A stretch of DNA of 64,000 nt from Episyrphus balteatus. Lineage: Eukaryota; Arthropoda; Insecta; Diptera; Syrphidae. The stretch covers positions 161,421,718 through 161,485,717 of the forward strand of contig NC_079134.1 in NCBI RefSeq assembly GCF_945859705.1, written 5' to 3'. The translations under genes were made by a program, and so were the position numbers. How positions within the stretch are numbered: the stretch's first letter is position 1; every line of letters starts with the position of its first letter. The notes beneath the pieces are model-generated. The model did not search any database and was not told the origin of the DNA. It saw only the letters and a list, made by a program, of their open reading frames with translations. Positions 1-12,670 of this stretch are shown here, one piece after another.

Positions 1-754
1 GAAGATGTCCCTAAGATGTCCCGAAGATGTCCCGAAGATGTCCCGAAGATGTCCCGAAGGTGTCCCGAAGATGTCCCGAAGATGTCCCGAAGATGTCCCG
101 AAGATGTCCCGAAGATGTCCCGAGCATGTCCCAAAGATGTCCCGAAGATGTCCCGAAGATGTCCCAAAGATGTCCCGAAGATGTCATGAAGGTGTCCCGA
201 AGATGTCCCGAAGATGTCCCGAGCATGTCCCGAAGATGTCCCAAAGATGTCCCGAGCATGTCCCGAAGATGTCCCGAAGATGTCCCGTAATGTCCCGAAG
301 ATGTCCCGAAGATGTCCCGAGCATGTCCCGAAGATATCCCGAAGATGTCCCGAGCATGTCCCGAAGATGTCCCGAAGATGTCCCGAGCATGTCCCAAAGA
401 TGTCCCGAAGATGTCCCGAAGATGTCCCAAAGATGTCCCGAAGATGTCCCGAGCATGTCCCGAAGATGTTCCGAAGGTGTCCCGAAGATGTCCCGAAGAT
501 GTCCCGAAGATGTCCCGAAGATGTCCCGAAGATGTCCCGAAGATGTCCCGAGATGTCCCGAAGATGTCCCGAGCATGTCCCGAAGGTGTCCCGAGCATGT
601 CCCGAAGATGTCCCGAAGGTGTCCAGAAGATGTCCCGAGCATAACCCGAAGATGTCCCGAAGATGTCCCGAAGATGTCCCGAAGATGTCCCGAGCATGTC
701 CCGAAGATGTCCCGAAGATGTCCCGATCGTGTCCCGAAGATGTCCCGAAGAAGA
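1..754 (-). repeat. 11-bp satellite A, inverted segment
   Basis: Tandem array of an 11-bp unit read here as CCCGAAGATGT, the reverse complement of the unit that fills 755-7591. The array already runs at base 1, so it continues to the left of the window. Variant units include CCCGAGCATGT and CCCAAAGATGT, with occasional single-base and length changes. It reads without stops in several frames because 11 is not a multiple of 3 and the unit has no stop triplet; this is not evidence of a protein. Confidence 0.97.
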
Positions 755-770
755 TCTTCGGGACATCTTC
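740..770. repeat. head-to-head junction in satellite A
   Basis: The repeat switches from the CCCGAAGATGT orientation to GGGACATCTTC at a short perfect palindrome, GAAGATCTTC, centred between 754 and 755. Units on either side are mirror images, so about 750 bp of each arm could in principle pair. An inversion or a fold-back replication event inside the array would give this. Misassembly is the alternative. Confidence 0.9.
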
Positions 771-3700
771 GGGACATTTTCGGGACATCTTCGGGACATG
801 CTCGGGACATCTTCGTTACATCTTCGGGACATGCTCGGGACATCTTTGGGACATCTTCGGGACATCTTCGGGACATGCTCGGGACATCTTCGGGACATCT
901 TCGGGACATCTTCGGGACATCTTCGGGACATGCTCGGGACATCTTCGGGACATCTTCGGGACATGCTCTGGACATCTTCGGGACATCTTCGGGACATCTT
1001 CGGGACATCTTCGGGACATCTTCGGGACATCTTCGGGACATCTCTGGACATCTTCGGGACATGCCCGGGACAACTTCGGGACATCTTCGGGACATCTTCG
1101 GGACATGCTCGGGACATCTTCGGGACATCTTCGGGATATGCTCGGGACATCTTCGGGACATCTTCGGGACAGCTTCAGAACATCTTCGGGACATCTTCGG
1201 GACATGCTCGGGACGGGACATCTTCGGGACATCTTCGGGACATCTTCGGGACATCTTCGGGACATCTTCGGGACATCTTCGGGACATCTTCGGGACATCT
1301 TCGGGACATATTCCGGACATCTTCGGGACATCTTCGGGACATGCTCGGGACATCTTCGGGACATCTTCGGGACATCTTCGGGACATCTTCGGGACATCTT
1401 CGGGACAACTTCGGGACATCTTCGGGACATCTTCGGGACATGCTCGGGACATCTTCGGGACATCTTCGGGACATCTTCGGGACATCTTCGGGACATCTTC
1501 GGGACATCTTCGGGACACCTTCGGGACACCTTCGGGACATCTTCGGGACATCTTCGGGACATCTTCGGGACATCTTCGGGACATCTTCGGGACATCTTCG
1601 GTACATCTTCGGGACATCTTCGGGACATCTTCGGGACGTGCTCGGGACATCTTCGGGACATCTTCGGGACATGCTCGGGACATCTTCGGGACATCTTCGG
1701 GATATGCTCGGGACATCTTCGGGACATCTTCGGGACATCTTCGGGACATCTTCGGGACATGCTCGGGACATCTTTGGGACATCTTCGGGACATCTTCGGG
1801 ACATCTTCGGGACATCTTCGGGACAGCTTCGGGACATCTTTGGGACATCTTCGGGACACCTTCGGGACATGCTCGGGACATCTTTGGGACATCTTCGGGA
1901 CATCTTCGGGACATCTTCGGGACATCTTCGGGACAGCTTCGGGACATCTTCGGGACATCTTCGGGACATCTTCGGGACATCTTCGGGACATCTTCGGGAC
2001 ATGCTCGGGACATCTTTGGGACATCTTCGGGACATCTTCGGGACATCTTCGGGACATCTTCGGGACATCTTCGGGACATCTTCGGGACATCTTCGGGACA
2101 TCTTCGGGACAACTTCAGGACATCTTCGGGACATCTTCGGGACATGCTCGGGACACCTTCGGGACATCTTCGGGACATCTTCGGGACAGCTTCGGGACAT
2201 GCTCGGGACATCTTCGGGACATTTCGGGACATGCTCGGGACATCTTCGGGACATCTTCGGGACATCTTCGGGACATCTTCGGGACATCTTCGAGACATCT
2301 TCGGGACATCTTCGGGACAGCTTCGGGATATGCTCGGGACATTTTCGGGACATCTTCCGGACATCTTCGGGACATGTTCAGGACATCTTCGGGACATCTT
2401 CGGGACATGCTCGGGACATCTTCGGGACATCTTCGGGACATGTTCGGGACATCTTCGGGACATCTTCGGGACAGCTTCGGGACATCTTCGGGACATCTTC
2501 GGGACATGTTCGGGACATCTTCGGGACATGTTCGGGACATCTTCGGGACATCTTCGGGACATCTTCGGGACATGCTCGGGACATCTTCGGGACACGCTCG
2601 GGACATCTTCGGGACATCTTCGGGACAGCTTCAGAACATCTTCGGGATATCTTCGGGACATGCTCGGGACGGGACATCTTCGGGACATCTTCGGGACATC
2701 TTCGGAACAACTTCGGGACATCTTCGGGACATCTTCGGGACATGCTCGGGACATCTTCGGGACATCTTCGGGACATGCTCGGGACATCTTCGGGACATCT
2801 TCGGGACATCTTCGGGACATGCTCGGGACATCTTCGGGACATCTTCGGGACAGCTTCGGGACATCTTCGGGACATCTTCGGGACATGCTCGGGACATCTT
2901 CGGGACATCTTCGGGACATGCTCGGGACATCTTCGGGACATCTTCGGGACATCTTCGGGACAGCTTCGGGACATCTTCGGGACATCTTCGTGACATGCTC
3001 GGGACATCTTCGGGACATCTTCGGGACATGCTCGGGACATCTTCGGGACATCTTCGGGACATCTTCGGGATATCTTCGGGACATCTTCGGGACAACTTCG
3101 GGACATCTTCGGGACATCTTCGGGACATCTTCGGGACATCTTCGGGACATCTTCGGGACATCTTCGGGACATCTTCGGGACAACTTCGGGACATCTTCGG
3201 GACATCTTCGGGACATCTTCGGGACATCTTCGGGACATCTTCGGGACATCTTCGGGACAACTTCGGGACATCTTCGGGACATGTTCGGGACATGTTCGGG
3301 ACATCTTCGGGACATCTTGGGACATCTTCGGGATATCTTTGGGACATCTTCGGGGAGTGCTCGGGACATCTTCGGGACATCTTCGGGACATCTTCGGGAC
3401 ATCTTCGGGATATGCTCGGGACATCTTCGGGACATGTTCGGGACATGTTCGGGACATCTTCGGGACATCTTCGGGACATGTTCGGGACATGCTCGGGACA
3501 TGTTCGGGACATCTTCGGGACATGTTCGGGACATGCTCGTGACATCTTCGAGACATCTTCGGGACATCTTCGGGACATCTTCTGGATATGCTCGGGACAT
3601 CTTCGGGACATCTTCCGGACATCTTCGGGACATGTTCAGGACATCTTCGGGACATCTTCGGGATATGTTCAAGACATCTTCGGGACATGCTCGGGACATC

Positions 3701-6700
3701 TTCGGGACATCTTCGGGACATGTTCGGGACATCTTCGGGACAACTTCGGGACATCTTCGGGACATCTTCGGGACACGCTCGGGACATCTTCGGGACATCT
3801 TCGGGACATCTTCGGGACATGTTCGGGACATGCTCGATACATCTTCGGGACATCTTCGGGACATCTTCGGGACATCTTCGGGACATGCTCGGGACATCTT
3901 CGGGACATCTTCGGGACACCTTCGGGACATCTTCGGGACATCTTCGGGACATCTTCGGGACACGCTCGGGACATCTTCGGGACATCTTCGGGACATCTTC
4001 GGGACATGTTCGGGACATGTTCGGGACATCTTCGGGACATCTTCGGGACATCTTCGGGACACCTTCGGGACAACTTCGGGACATCTTCGGGACACGCTCG
4101 GGACATCTTCGGGACATCTTCGGGACATCTTCGGGACATCTTCGGGACATCTTCGGGACATCTTCGGGACATCTTCGGGACATCTTCGGGACATGCTCGG
4201 GACATCTTCGGGACATCTTCGGGACACCTTCGGGACATCTTCGGGACATCTTCGGGACATCTTCGGGACACGCTCGGGACATCTTCGGGACATCTTCGGG
4301 ACATCTTCGGGACATCTTCGGGACATCTTCGGGACATCTTCGGGACATCTTCGGGACATCTTCGGAACAACTTCGGGACATCTTCGGGACATCTTCGGGA
4401 CATGCTCGGGACATCTTCGGGACATCTTCGGGACATCTTCGGGACATCTTCGGGACATCTTCGGGACAACTTCGGGACATCTTCGGGACATCTTCGGGAC
4501 ATCTTCGGGACATCTTCGGGACATCTTCGGGACATCTTCGGGACATCTTCGGGACATCTTCGGGCCATCTTCGGGACATGTTCGGGACATGTTCGGGACA
4601 TCTTCGGGACATCTTCGGGACATCTTCGGGACATCTTCGGGACATGCTCGTGACATCTTTGGGACATGCTCGGGACATCTTTGGGACATCTTCGGGACAT
4701 GCTCGGGACATCTTCGGGACATCTTCGGGACATCTTCGGGACAACTTCGGGACATCTTCGGGACATCTTCGGGACATCTTCGGTACATCTTCGGGACATC
4801 TTCGGGACATCTTCGGGACATCTTCGGGCCATCTTCGGGACATCTTCGGGACATGCTCGGGACAACTTCGGGACATCTTCGGGACATCTTCGGGACATGC
4901 TCGTGACATCTTTGGGACATGCTCGGGACATCTTTGGGACATCTTCGGGACATGCTCGGGACATCTTCGGGACATCTTCGGGACATGCTCGGGACATCTT
5001 AGAGACATCTTCGGGACATCTTCGGGACATCTTCGGGACATCTTCGGGACAACTTCGGGACATCTTCGGGACATGCTCGGGACATCTTCGGGACATCTTC
5101 GGGACATCTTCGGGACATCTTCGGGACATCTTCGGGACATCTTCGGGACATGCTCGGGACATCTTCGGGACATGCTCGGGACATCTTCGGGACATCTTCG
5201 GGACATCTTCGGGACATCTTCGGGACATCTTCGGGACATCTTCGGGACAACTTCGGGACATCTTCGGGACATCTTCGGGACATGCTCGGGACATCTTCGG
5301 GACATCTTCGGGACATCTTCGGGACATCTTCGGGACATCTTCGGGACATCTTCGGGACAACTTCGGGACATCTTCGGGACATCTTCGGGACATGCTCGGG
5401 ACATCTTCGGGACATCTTCGGGACATCTTCGGGACATCTTCGGGACATCTTCGGGACAACTTCAGGACATCTTCGGGACATCTTCGGGACATCTTCGGGA
5501 CATCTTCGGGACATCTTCCGGACATCTTCGGGACATCTTCGGGACATGCTCGGGACATCTTCGGGACATCTTCGGGACATCTTCGGGACATCTTCGGGAC
5601 ATCTTCGGGACAACTTCGGGACATCTTCGGGACATCTTCGGGACATGCTCGGGACATCTTCGGGACATCTTCGGGACATCTTCGGGACATCTTCGGGACA
5701 TCTTCGGGACACCTTCGGGACATCTTCGTAACATCTTCGGGACATCTTCGGGACATCTTCGTGACATCTTCGGGACATCTTCGGTACATCTTCGGGACAT
5801 CTTCGGGACATGCTCGGGACATTTTCGGGACATCTTCGGGACATCTTCGGGACATCTTCCGGACATCTTCGGGACATCTTCGGGACATGCTCGGGACATC
5901 TTCGGGACATCTTCGGGACATCTTCGGGACATCTTCGGGACATCTTCGGGACAACTTCGGGACATCTTCGGGACATCTTCGGGACATCTTCGGGACATGC
6001 TCGGGACATCTTCGGGACATCTTCGGGACATCTTCGGGACATCTTCGGGACATCTTCGGGACATCTTCGGGACATCTTCGGGACATCTTCGGGACATGCT
6101 CGTGACATCTTCGGGACATGCTCGGGACATGCTCGGGACATCTTCGGGACATCTTCGGGACATGCTCGGGACATCTTCGGGACATGCTCGGGACATCTTC
6201 GGGACATCTTCGGGACACCTTCGGGACATCTTCGGGACAACTTCGGGACATCTTCGGGACATCTTCGGGACATGCTCGGGACATCTTCGGGACATCTTCG
6301 GGACATCTTCGGGACATCTTCCGGACATCTTCGGGACATCTTCGGGACATGCTCGGGACATCTTCGGGACATCTTCGGGACATCTTCGGGACATCTTCGG
6401 GACATCTTCGGGACAACTTCGGGACATCTTCGGGACATCTTCGGGACATGCTCGGGACATCTTCGGGACATCTTCGGGACATCTTCGGGACATCTTCGGG
6501 ACATCTTCGGGACACCTTCGGGACATCTTCGGGACATCTTCGGGACATCTTCGGGACATCTTCGGGACATCTTCGGGACATCTTCGGGATATGCTCGGGA
6601 CATCTTCGGGACATGTTCGGGACATGTTCGGGACATGTTCGGGACATCTTCGGGACATCTTCGGGACATGCTCGGGACATCTTCGGGACATCTTCGGGAC

Positions 6701-7591
6701 AACTTCGGGACATCTTCGGGACATCTTCGGGACATGCTCGGGACATCTTCGGGACATCTTCGGGACATCTTCGGGACATCTTCGGGACATCTTCGGGACA
6801 TCTTCGGGACATCTTCGGGACATCTTCGGGACATGCTCGGGACATCTTTGGGACATCTTCGGGACATGCTCGGGACATCTTCGGGACATCTTCGGGACAT
6901 GCTCGGGACATCTTCGGGACATCTTCGGGACATCTTCGGGACATCTTCGGGACATCTTCGGGACATCTTCGGGACATCTTCGGGACATCTTCGGGACATC
7001 TTCGGGACATCTTCGGGACATCTTCGGGACATCTTCGGGACAACTTCAGGACATCTTCGGGACATCTTCGGGACATGCTCGGGACACCTTCGGGACATCT
7101 TCGGGACATCTTCGGGACAGCTTCGGGACATCTTCGGGACATCTTCGAGACATCTTCGGGACATCTTCGGGACATGTTCGGGATATGCTCGGGACATCTT
7201 CGGGACATCTTCCGGACATCTTCGGGACATCTTCGGGACATCTTCGGGACATGCTCGGGACATCTTTGGGACATCTTCGGGACATGCTCGGGACATCTTC
7301 GGGACATCTTTGGGACATGCTCGGGACATCTTTGGGACATCTTCGGGACATGCTCGGGACATCTTCGGGACATCTTCGGGACATGCTCGGGACATCTTCG
7401 GGACATCTTCGGGACATCTTCGGGACATCTTCGGGACATCTTCGGGACAACTTCGGGACATCTTCGGGACATTTTCGGGACATCTTCGGGACATCTTCGG
7501 GACATCTTCGGGACATGCTCGGGACATCTTCGGGACATCTTCGTGACATGCTCGGGACATCTTCGGGACATGCTCGGGACATCTTCGGGAC
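755..7591 (+). repeat. 11-bp satellite A, main segment
   Basis: About 6.8 kb of tandem GGGACATCTTC units. Common variants are GGGACATGCTC, GGGACATGTTC, GGGACAACTTC, GGGACAGCTTC, GGGACACCTTC and GGGACATCTTT. Variants are mixed rather than strictly alternating, with local higher-order duplications (see findings). The array ends sharply at 7591 against AT-rich unique sequence. Both strands are open for over a thousand codons, encoding 11-residue peptide repeats; I regard these frames as by-products of the period. Confidence 0.97.
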
Positions 7592-9926
7592 CCAAACTCT
7601 TATATTAATTTGCAAAGATGAAAGGGACCTGCAATCCTACAGTTTGCCACAGAATAGAATAAAAACTAAACTAAACATCATGATTTTGAGTTTTTTCTAG
7701 AATCCCCTAAATTTGTTTTTTAATTCAAACGGCCATCGTTTTTCCACCTCGAGTAATGGACTAATACCAAAAATCATTGTTTTTCCACCCTATACTTAGA
7801 CAAACGATAGAAATTTGAATTTTTGAAGAAAAAGTAATCTTTGAGATTTTAGTAACTTTGACATTTTCAGTAGGTACACTGTGGTGTATGCATACTTTTT
7901 TATGGGAATTTTCAAAATTGGTTTTTTGAATATCTCTTAAACGACAACATTTTAAAGGTGGTAAAATTATTCTTCAAATTAGAAAGTATAATCGGAATAT
8001 ACTGAATGTAATCGTTGCTTAAAGAATGTTAAATAACCAAAAAAAAAAAATGCAGTTAGGTAATTATTGAAAAACCGTTCAGCAACAACCCTCGACATAT
8101 TTCCATCTCATCAAAATTTATAAACAACACTTAAAACGAGACACGTTGACGGTGGCCTCATTGAACACTCCGACGAATACAAGAACTTCCTTTATTAACC
8201 TCTTTTTTTGTATGTTCTGTGTCTTTTGGTCTTTTTTAGATTAAATTTCGATTAAAAAAAAAAAAAAGAATTTTTTTTGACTCATCTACCAGGAACTTCA
8301 ATGATTTTCATGTTCATAACGATGATTGGCACTGACACCAGCTGCTCCTGCTGCTGCTGCCCTTTTGTTTGAAGTGAATCGCGGGAGTGGAGGGGTTTGG
8401 AATTTCACAGAATGCAGTCAAATGAAATGTTACCAACAACAGAAAAAAAAAACACACACACACAAAACTCCACTCGATAGTCATTAAAAAGGAAGTGTAC
8501 CACCATATTGCTATTGCATACTGCACATTTTTATTCAATTGGGAGATTGGTGGCGGTGAAGGTGGCAATGGCAGCAATGGCGATCGTAATGGATTTTAAG
8601 AAAAAAACAACAAAACATAAAACTGAATGGAACTCCCGAAGAGAATCCTATTAACCGCCAGGATAATTCAATTTTTGTATACGGATACGGATTTTGACGG
8701 CAACATGATGGCGATAATAATATTCATTCGTGATGAGACGAGATGAGAATTCTGAGTCCTGGTCGTGAGTCCTGATGGAAAATAAAAAAAAAAACATATG
8801 CAAAACTTGAACCAACAAAAATATTAATCCTTGTCCTTTTGTTCATCGTTGTTTTTATGGATGCAATTAAACGGGAGAAAATTTCCATGAAGAAGGACTT
8901 TGTTTTTGTTTATTTTGTTTCTGCCATTTTGGTTATAAATTTCCCCAAAAACAAAAAGGATATTTGTTTGCATTTTTTTATCATTTTGTTTGGGTTGATT
9001 TTTTGTGTGTGATTAAATGAATCGCGCGCATCGTAATAGCTCTCGTGATGTGTATCCTTCGTGGGCGTCCATTTTGATTGTTTTTTATTGCCTATTATAA
9101 CTTGAGGGGGGAGAGGAAGGCGGACGTTTCTTATGTTTGCCTTTACTTGCCATTGCCATCTGTCTTTATGACACAAACAGAGAAACAGAAAACAGAGAAA
9201 CCCAAGGAATTATATGAGGCTTGACCTCTTTTTCCCTCTCAGAAATGGGGATTAATTATGTTTATTTTTGTGTGTAGAATTGTGTATCCTTTTTGTTTGT
9301 GTGGAGTTACACTCTCTCCCGCGCTGTCCCCATCTCCACGCCTGTTCTTTGACATTGAGTGGATGATTAAATTTAATGTAAATTATCTCTCTAAATTGCT
9401 TGACGTCGTCGCCATCGTCATATTGACAGCCTAGACTTGTGGGGGACAAACATAGTAGTCCGCTGGTAGAGTGTATGGGTAGGGTATAAAAATACGCCAT
9501 TTAGGATTTTGGGATGATTTGAATGAGTAGCATGTGGCAGAAGCATGAACACGGGGATGAGATATTAATTAAGGATGGTCTCTTAATTTGTATGGGTAAT
9601 TAAATTGACAAGAATTTGAGTTTGGGTTTTGCGATTTGGTCTACGGGATAAAGGGGGCCGGGCCTAATGGCTTTCAAATTTATTTGAAGAGGATTTCGTG
9701 TGTATATAAAATGTTATACAAAGAAACGACAAACGACCGATGACCTTCGACGGTCAAAATTGATGTTAGTGACGGTTTTTGATGGTGATGATGATGATGA
9801 ATATTTTATTTATGTTACATTGTCCAATGTCAGGGGGTTTGAATTTGGATGGAATTTATACGATATTTAGGGTCTAAATGTCACGATTTCACAATTTCCT
9901 AAGAATAATAATAAATCACTGTGCTA
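7592..9926. other. AT-rich non-coding sequence
   Basis: No supportable gene. The stretch holds homopolymer runs, a short CTG run near 8340, a CA run near 8450 and a GATGAT run near 9785. A sequence near 7876 (CACTGTGGTGTATGCATAC) recurs in altered form near 35803, so part of 7700-8000 may be an old unclassified mobile element. Small open frames here have no recognisable domain. Confidence 0.6.
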
Positions 9927-10011
9927 GTTCAAACAACTAAATAATCTTCGTTAATTTAATCTTTGAAAGGTGATTATAACAATGCACAAAAATTTTACAA
10001 TTCTAAAAATT
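9927..10011 (+). repeat. 85-bp target-site duplication, left copy
   Basis: This 85-bp sequence, starting GTTCAAACAACTAAATAATC, recurs base for base at 12586-12670. The two copies immediately flank the LINE. Identical flanking copies are the expected product of target-primed reverse transcription with widely staggered nicks. Confidence 0.93.
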
Positions 10012-10024
10012 CATTCTTCCAGAA

Positions 10025-12319
10025 TTGAGAAACTATATCTGCACAACACTCACTAGTGACTCAGACCACGAAGCAGTTATCCTCTCAATAAATCTACAAC
10101 ACCAGATCTTCACAACAAACCAACCAGAAGAAGGATTCATCAACTATTCCAAGCTGGATGTTCCAAGGCTTCAGAGAGACATCGATGAGGCAATCATTCC
10201 ACCAGCAGAAAACAGTAATCTTCAAAACCATCAGATCGATGCTGCAATTGAAAACTTGGAGAATGCTGTCAGTACTGCCCTAGAAAATCAGAAACAGCGA
10301 AGGACTTCAAAAGATAGATACCAACATCTGCCCTTATATATCCAGAACCTCTACCACCATAGACAACGGCTAAGGAAATTGCTCCAAAGGATTCACCAGA
10401 GGGAGTTAAATACCCACAACAGCAACTACCAAACTGTACTCAGCGAACTCAACTGTGTAAACACTATGTTTAGGAACTCAGTACAGCACTTCAACGATAT
10501 TCAGCTACAGAAAAGACTCCAAGCAATCAAGCCAGGTCCTGACACCTTCAAGAAAATCAACAGTGTTATCGGGAAGAAGCCTCCTATGCCAGTCATCATC
10601 ACAACACCTAATGGCGAAGTTACAACTAGCGAAGATAAAGCGAAAGCGTTTGCCGACTATTTTGAAAATCACTTCAAGCCGAACCCGCCTTTGGACCCTG
10701 AGTTTTTAGAAGAAGTCAATACTTCAGTGCAACGCGCCAAAACTGTCACTGAGACCAGGCAATTCAGCGACAACAATATTGCCAGCGACCCCACAGACAA
10801 CTCCGAGCTTACCAACCCAGATGAAATAAAGGAAATTCTACAAAGAAGCCATCAAAAGAAGTCAACAGGACCAGATAACATCTCTAATTTTATTCTTAAA
10901 AGAATACCTCATTCAGCGATAATTTTCTTGGCAATTATCTTAAACAACTGTGTTGTCAATTGCTACTTTCCCAGCAAATGGAAAAAAGCTAAAGTCGTGG
11001 CCATACCAAAGAAGGAAAACAACAAGGACGTCTCTGGATATAGGCCCATTTCACTTCTAAGCAATATGAGCAAAATACTCGAGGAGCTAATACTTAGGCG
11101 GCTGAAATCTTTTTGCAGCGACAACTGCATAGTGCCAGATATGCAGTTTGGATTCCGTCAAAAGCACTCTACACTCCATCCACTCCTAAAACTCCAACAC
11201 GATGTTGCCGCCTCCCTAAACGGAAACCAAGTCACTGTCGGATGTTTTCTCGACATAGAAAAAGCATTTGACAGTGTCTGGATTGAAGGACTTATTCACA
11301 AACTATTCCAGCTGAGATTTCCAATTTCACTAATCAAAATTATTTACAGCTTTCTTCATTCCAGATCGTTCTTTGTACAATTAGGAAACAGCCAATCAAC
11401 AATGAGGACAATCAATGCCGGAGTTGCACAAGGATCGAAGCTAGGACCATTCCTCTTCAACATTTACACATCCGATCAGCCCCAACCAGAATTAGCTCAG
11501 AATCTCTTGTTTGCAGACGACTCTCTCACGTACGCGAAGTCGAAGTCACCCATATTAGCCGCAAGGAAAGTGGAAGCCCACATAAGACAACTTTACGAAT
11601 TTTATAAGCGCTGGGGCTTCAAAATCAACACAGCCAAATCGGAACTAATATGCTTTAGACGACCAGCCACCCCAGGAAATCCTAGAATACGCTCAGCCAG
11701 GAACTGCAGGAACATCAAGATAAGCCTTCCCGATGGAACACAAATTTCAGCAAAAAATAACGTCAAATATCTGGGAATACAATTCGATGAGAAGAACCGA
11801 TTTAACCCTCAAGCAGCAGCCGTTTTGAAAAAAGCCAATTTCGCCTTTCATCGCATTCATCCGCTTATGCGGAAAAGAAACGGACTCAGCCAAAAGACAA
11901 AGCTTCTCCTGTACAAGCAGCTCATCAGGCCTATCATCACCTACTGTTTTCCTATCTGGTTCACGGTGACAAAATCCCATCTAAACAAGTTAGCAATACT
12001 GGAGAGGAAGATCTTAAGGATCTGTACAGGCATGCACTACGACAGGATACGCAGGAAACACGTCAGCAACAAGAGACTGTATGAAGAAGCCAAAATTATA
12101 AAACTCGACAAATATCTTATCCAATCAAGCAGAAGATGCCTACAGAACCTGAGCAATCATCCAAACCCAATAATAGGAAGAGTAATAAACCAGCCAAGAC
12201 ATCCTAACCAGCGGTACCTAGAAGCTAAGGAACTTTTGGATGAGGATCTTATATCAACCAACGACGAAGAGAACATCCCCTTCTACGCTGATCCTGGATC
12301 AGCTCACTATCGTGGCTGA
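10025..12319 (+). CDS. LINE ORF2 remnant: endonuclease tail, reverse transcriptase
   Basis: Open frame of about 764 codons, in frame back to about 10013 with no ATG at its start; the apparent start is TTG, so the true N-terminus is missing. The first residues hold SDSDHEAV, the SDH motif at the end of APE-type endonucleases. The reverse transcriptase follows: GYRPISLLSN near residue 340, the catalytic FLDIEKAFDSVW near 407, GVAQGSKLGPFLFN near 465, and the second catalytic motif FADD near 495. The C-terminal part, after about 600, is the usual poorly defined LINE tail and ends at a stop at 12319. The product would copy its own RNA into nicked chromosomal DNA. Catalytic aspartates are present, but without the endonuclease domain the copy cannot be autonomous. 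Confidence 0.9.
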   Translation: MRNYICTTLTSDSDHEAVILSINLQHQIFTTNQPEEGFINYSKLDVPRLQRDIDEAIIPPAENSNLQNHQIDAAIENLENAVSTALENQKQRRTSKDRYQHLPLYIQNLYHHRQRLRKLLQRIHQRELNTHNSNYQTVLSELNCVNTMFRNSVQHFNDIQLQKRLQAIKPGPDTFKKINSVIGKKPPMPVIITTPNGEVTTSEDKAKAFADYFENHFKPNPPLDPEFLEEVNTSVQRAKTVTETRQFSDNNIASDPTDNSELTNPDEIKEILQRSHQKKSTGPDNISNFILKRIPHSAIIFLAIILNNCVVNCYFPSKWKKAKVVAIPKKENNKDVSGYRPISLLSNMSKILEELILRRLKSFCSDNCIVPDMQFGFRQKHSTLHPLLKLQHDVAASLNGNQVTVGCFLDIEKAFDSVWIEGLIHKLFQLRFPISLIKIIYSFLHSRSFFVQLGNSQSTMRTINAGVAQGSKLGPFLFNIYTSDQPQPELAQNLLFADDSLTYAKSKSPILAARKVEAHIRQLYEFYKRWGFKINTAKSELICFRRPATPGNPRIRSARNCRNIKISLPDGTQISAKNNVKYLGIQFDEKNRFNPQAAAVLKKANFAFHRIHPLMRKRNGLSQKTKLLLYKQLIRPIITYCFPIWFTVTKSHLNKLAILERKILRICTGMHYDRIRRKHVSNKRLYEEAKIIKLDKYLIQSSRRCLQNLSNHPNPIIGRVINQPRHPNQRYLEAKELLDEDLISTNDEENIPFYADPGSAHYRG

Positions 12320-12565
12320 AAGCCTCACCTCTCCCTAATCCAACCTTTACAATGACAACCGGACCTGAACAACCCGAGTTAAGAAGCTGCCAACAGAATT
12401 AATATTTAAAACAAACACAATGACAATTAACTGTAAATTTAGCTTAAAAAAAAAAAAAACAATGTAAAAACGTTAGGCCCCTTTTGTGCCAACATATTAC
12501 AAATATAATCAATGTACATTTTTAGATTACTAGCTTTAAGCAAATTGTATATATAATAACTGTTC

Positions 12566-12571
12566 AATAAA
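12566..12571 (+). terminator. poly(A) signal of the LINE
   Basis: AATAAA lies 14 bases before the 3' end of the inserted element and in its sense orientation, the expected place for the signal that ends the LINE transcript. Confidence 0.6.
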
Positions 12572-12585
12572 AATATCGTTAAATC

Positions 12586-12670
12586 GTTCAAACAACTAAA
12601 TAATCTTCGTTAATTTAATCTTTGAAAGGTGATTATAACAATGCACAAAAATTTTACAATTCTAAAAATT
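12586..12670 (+). repeat. 85-bp target-site duplication, right copy
   Basis: Exact copy of 9927-10011 directly after the LINE 3' end. After it the sequences diverge: the left copy runs into the element, and the right copy into the original flank. Confidence 0.93.

Larger units (their letters stand above)
10012..12585 (+). mobile_element. 5'-truncated Jockey-like non-LTR retrotransposon (LINE)
   Basis: A 2574-bp insertion bounded by an 85-bp direct repeat. It starts abruptly inside the endonuclease coding region, which is typical of incomplete reverse transcription. It ends after a 3' untranslated region with AATAAA at 12566-12571 and no long poly(A) tail. The perfectly preserved target duplication and the still-open reading frame suggest a recent insertion. 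A decayed relative of the same family lies at 39268-40175. Clade assignment to the Jockey/CR1 group is inferred from the reverse transcriptase motifs only. Confidence 0.93.

Noticed and set aside
1..7591. CRISPR array
   Set aside because: Units are contiguous 11-mers with no spacers, and the genome is clearly eukaryotic.
1..7591. Telomeric repeat
   Set aside because: The unit resembles no known insect telomere repeat (TTAGG type), it changes orientation, and it is followed by ordinary interspersed sequence.
5..7700. Very long open frames (up to about 1600 codons) on both strands over satellite A
   Set aside because: An 11-bp unit with no stop triplet in any phase keeps all six frames open. 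The peptide is an 11-residue repeat in every frame and on both strands, with no domain.
10025..10027. Start codon of the LINE protein
   Set aside because: The codon is TTG and the frame is open upstream to the truncation point, so this is not a real start.
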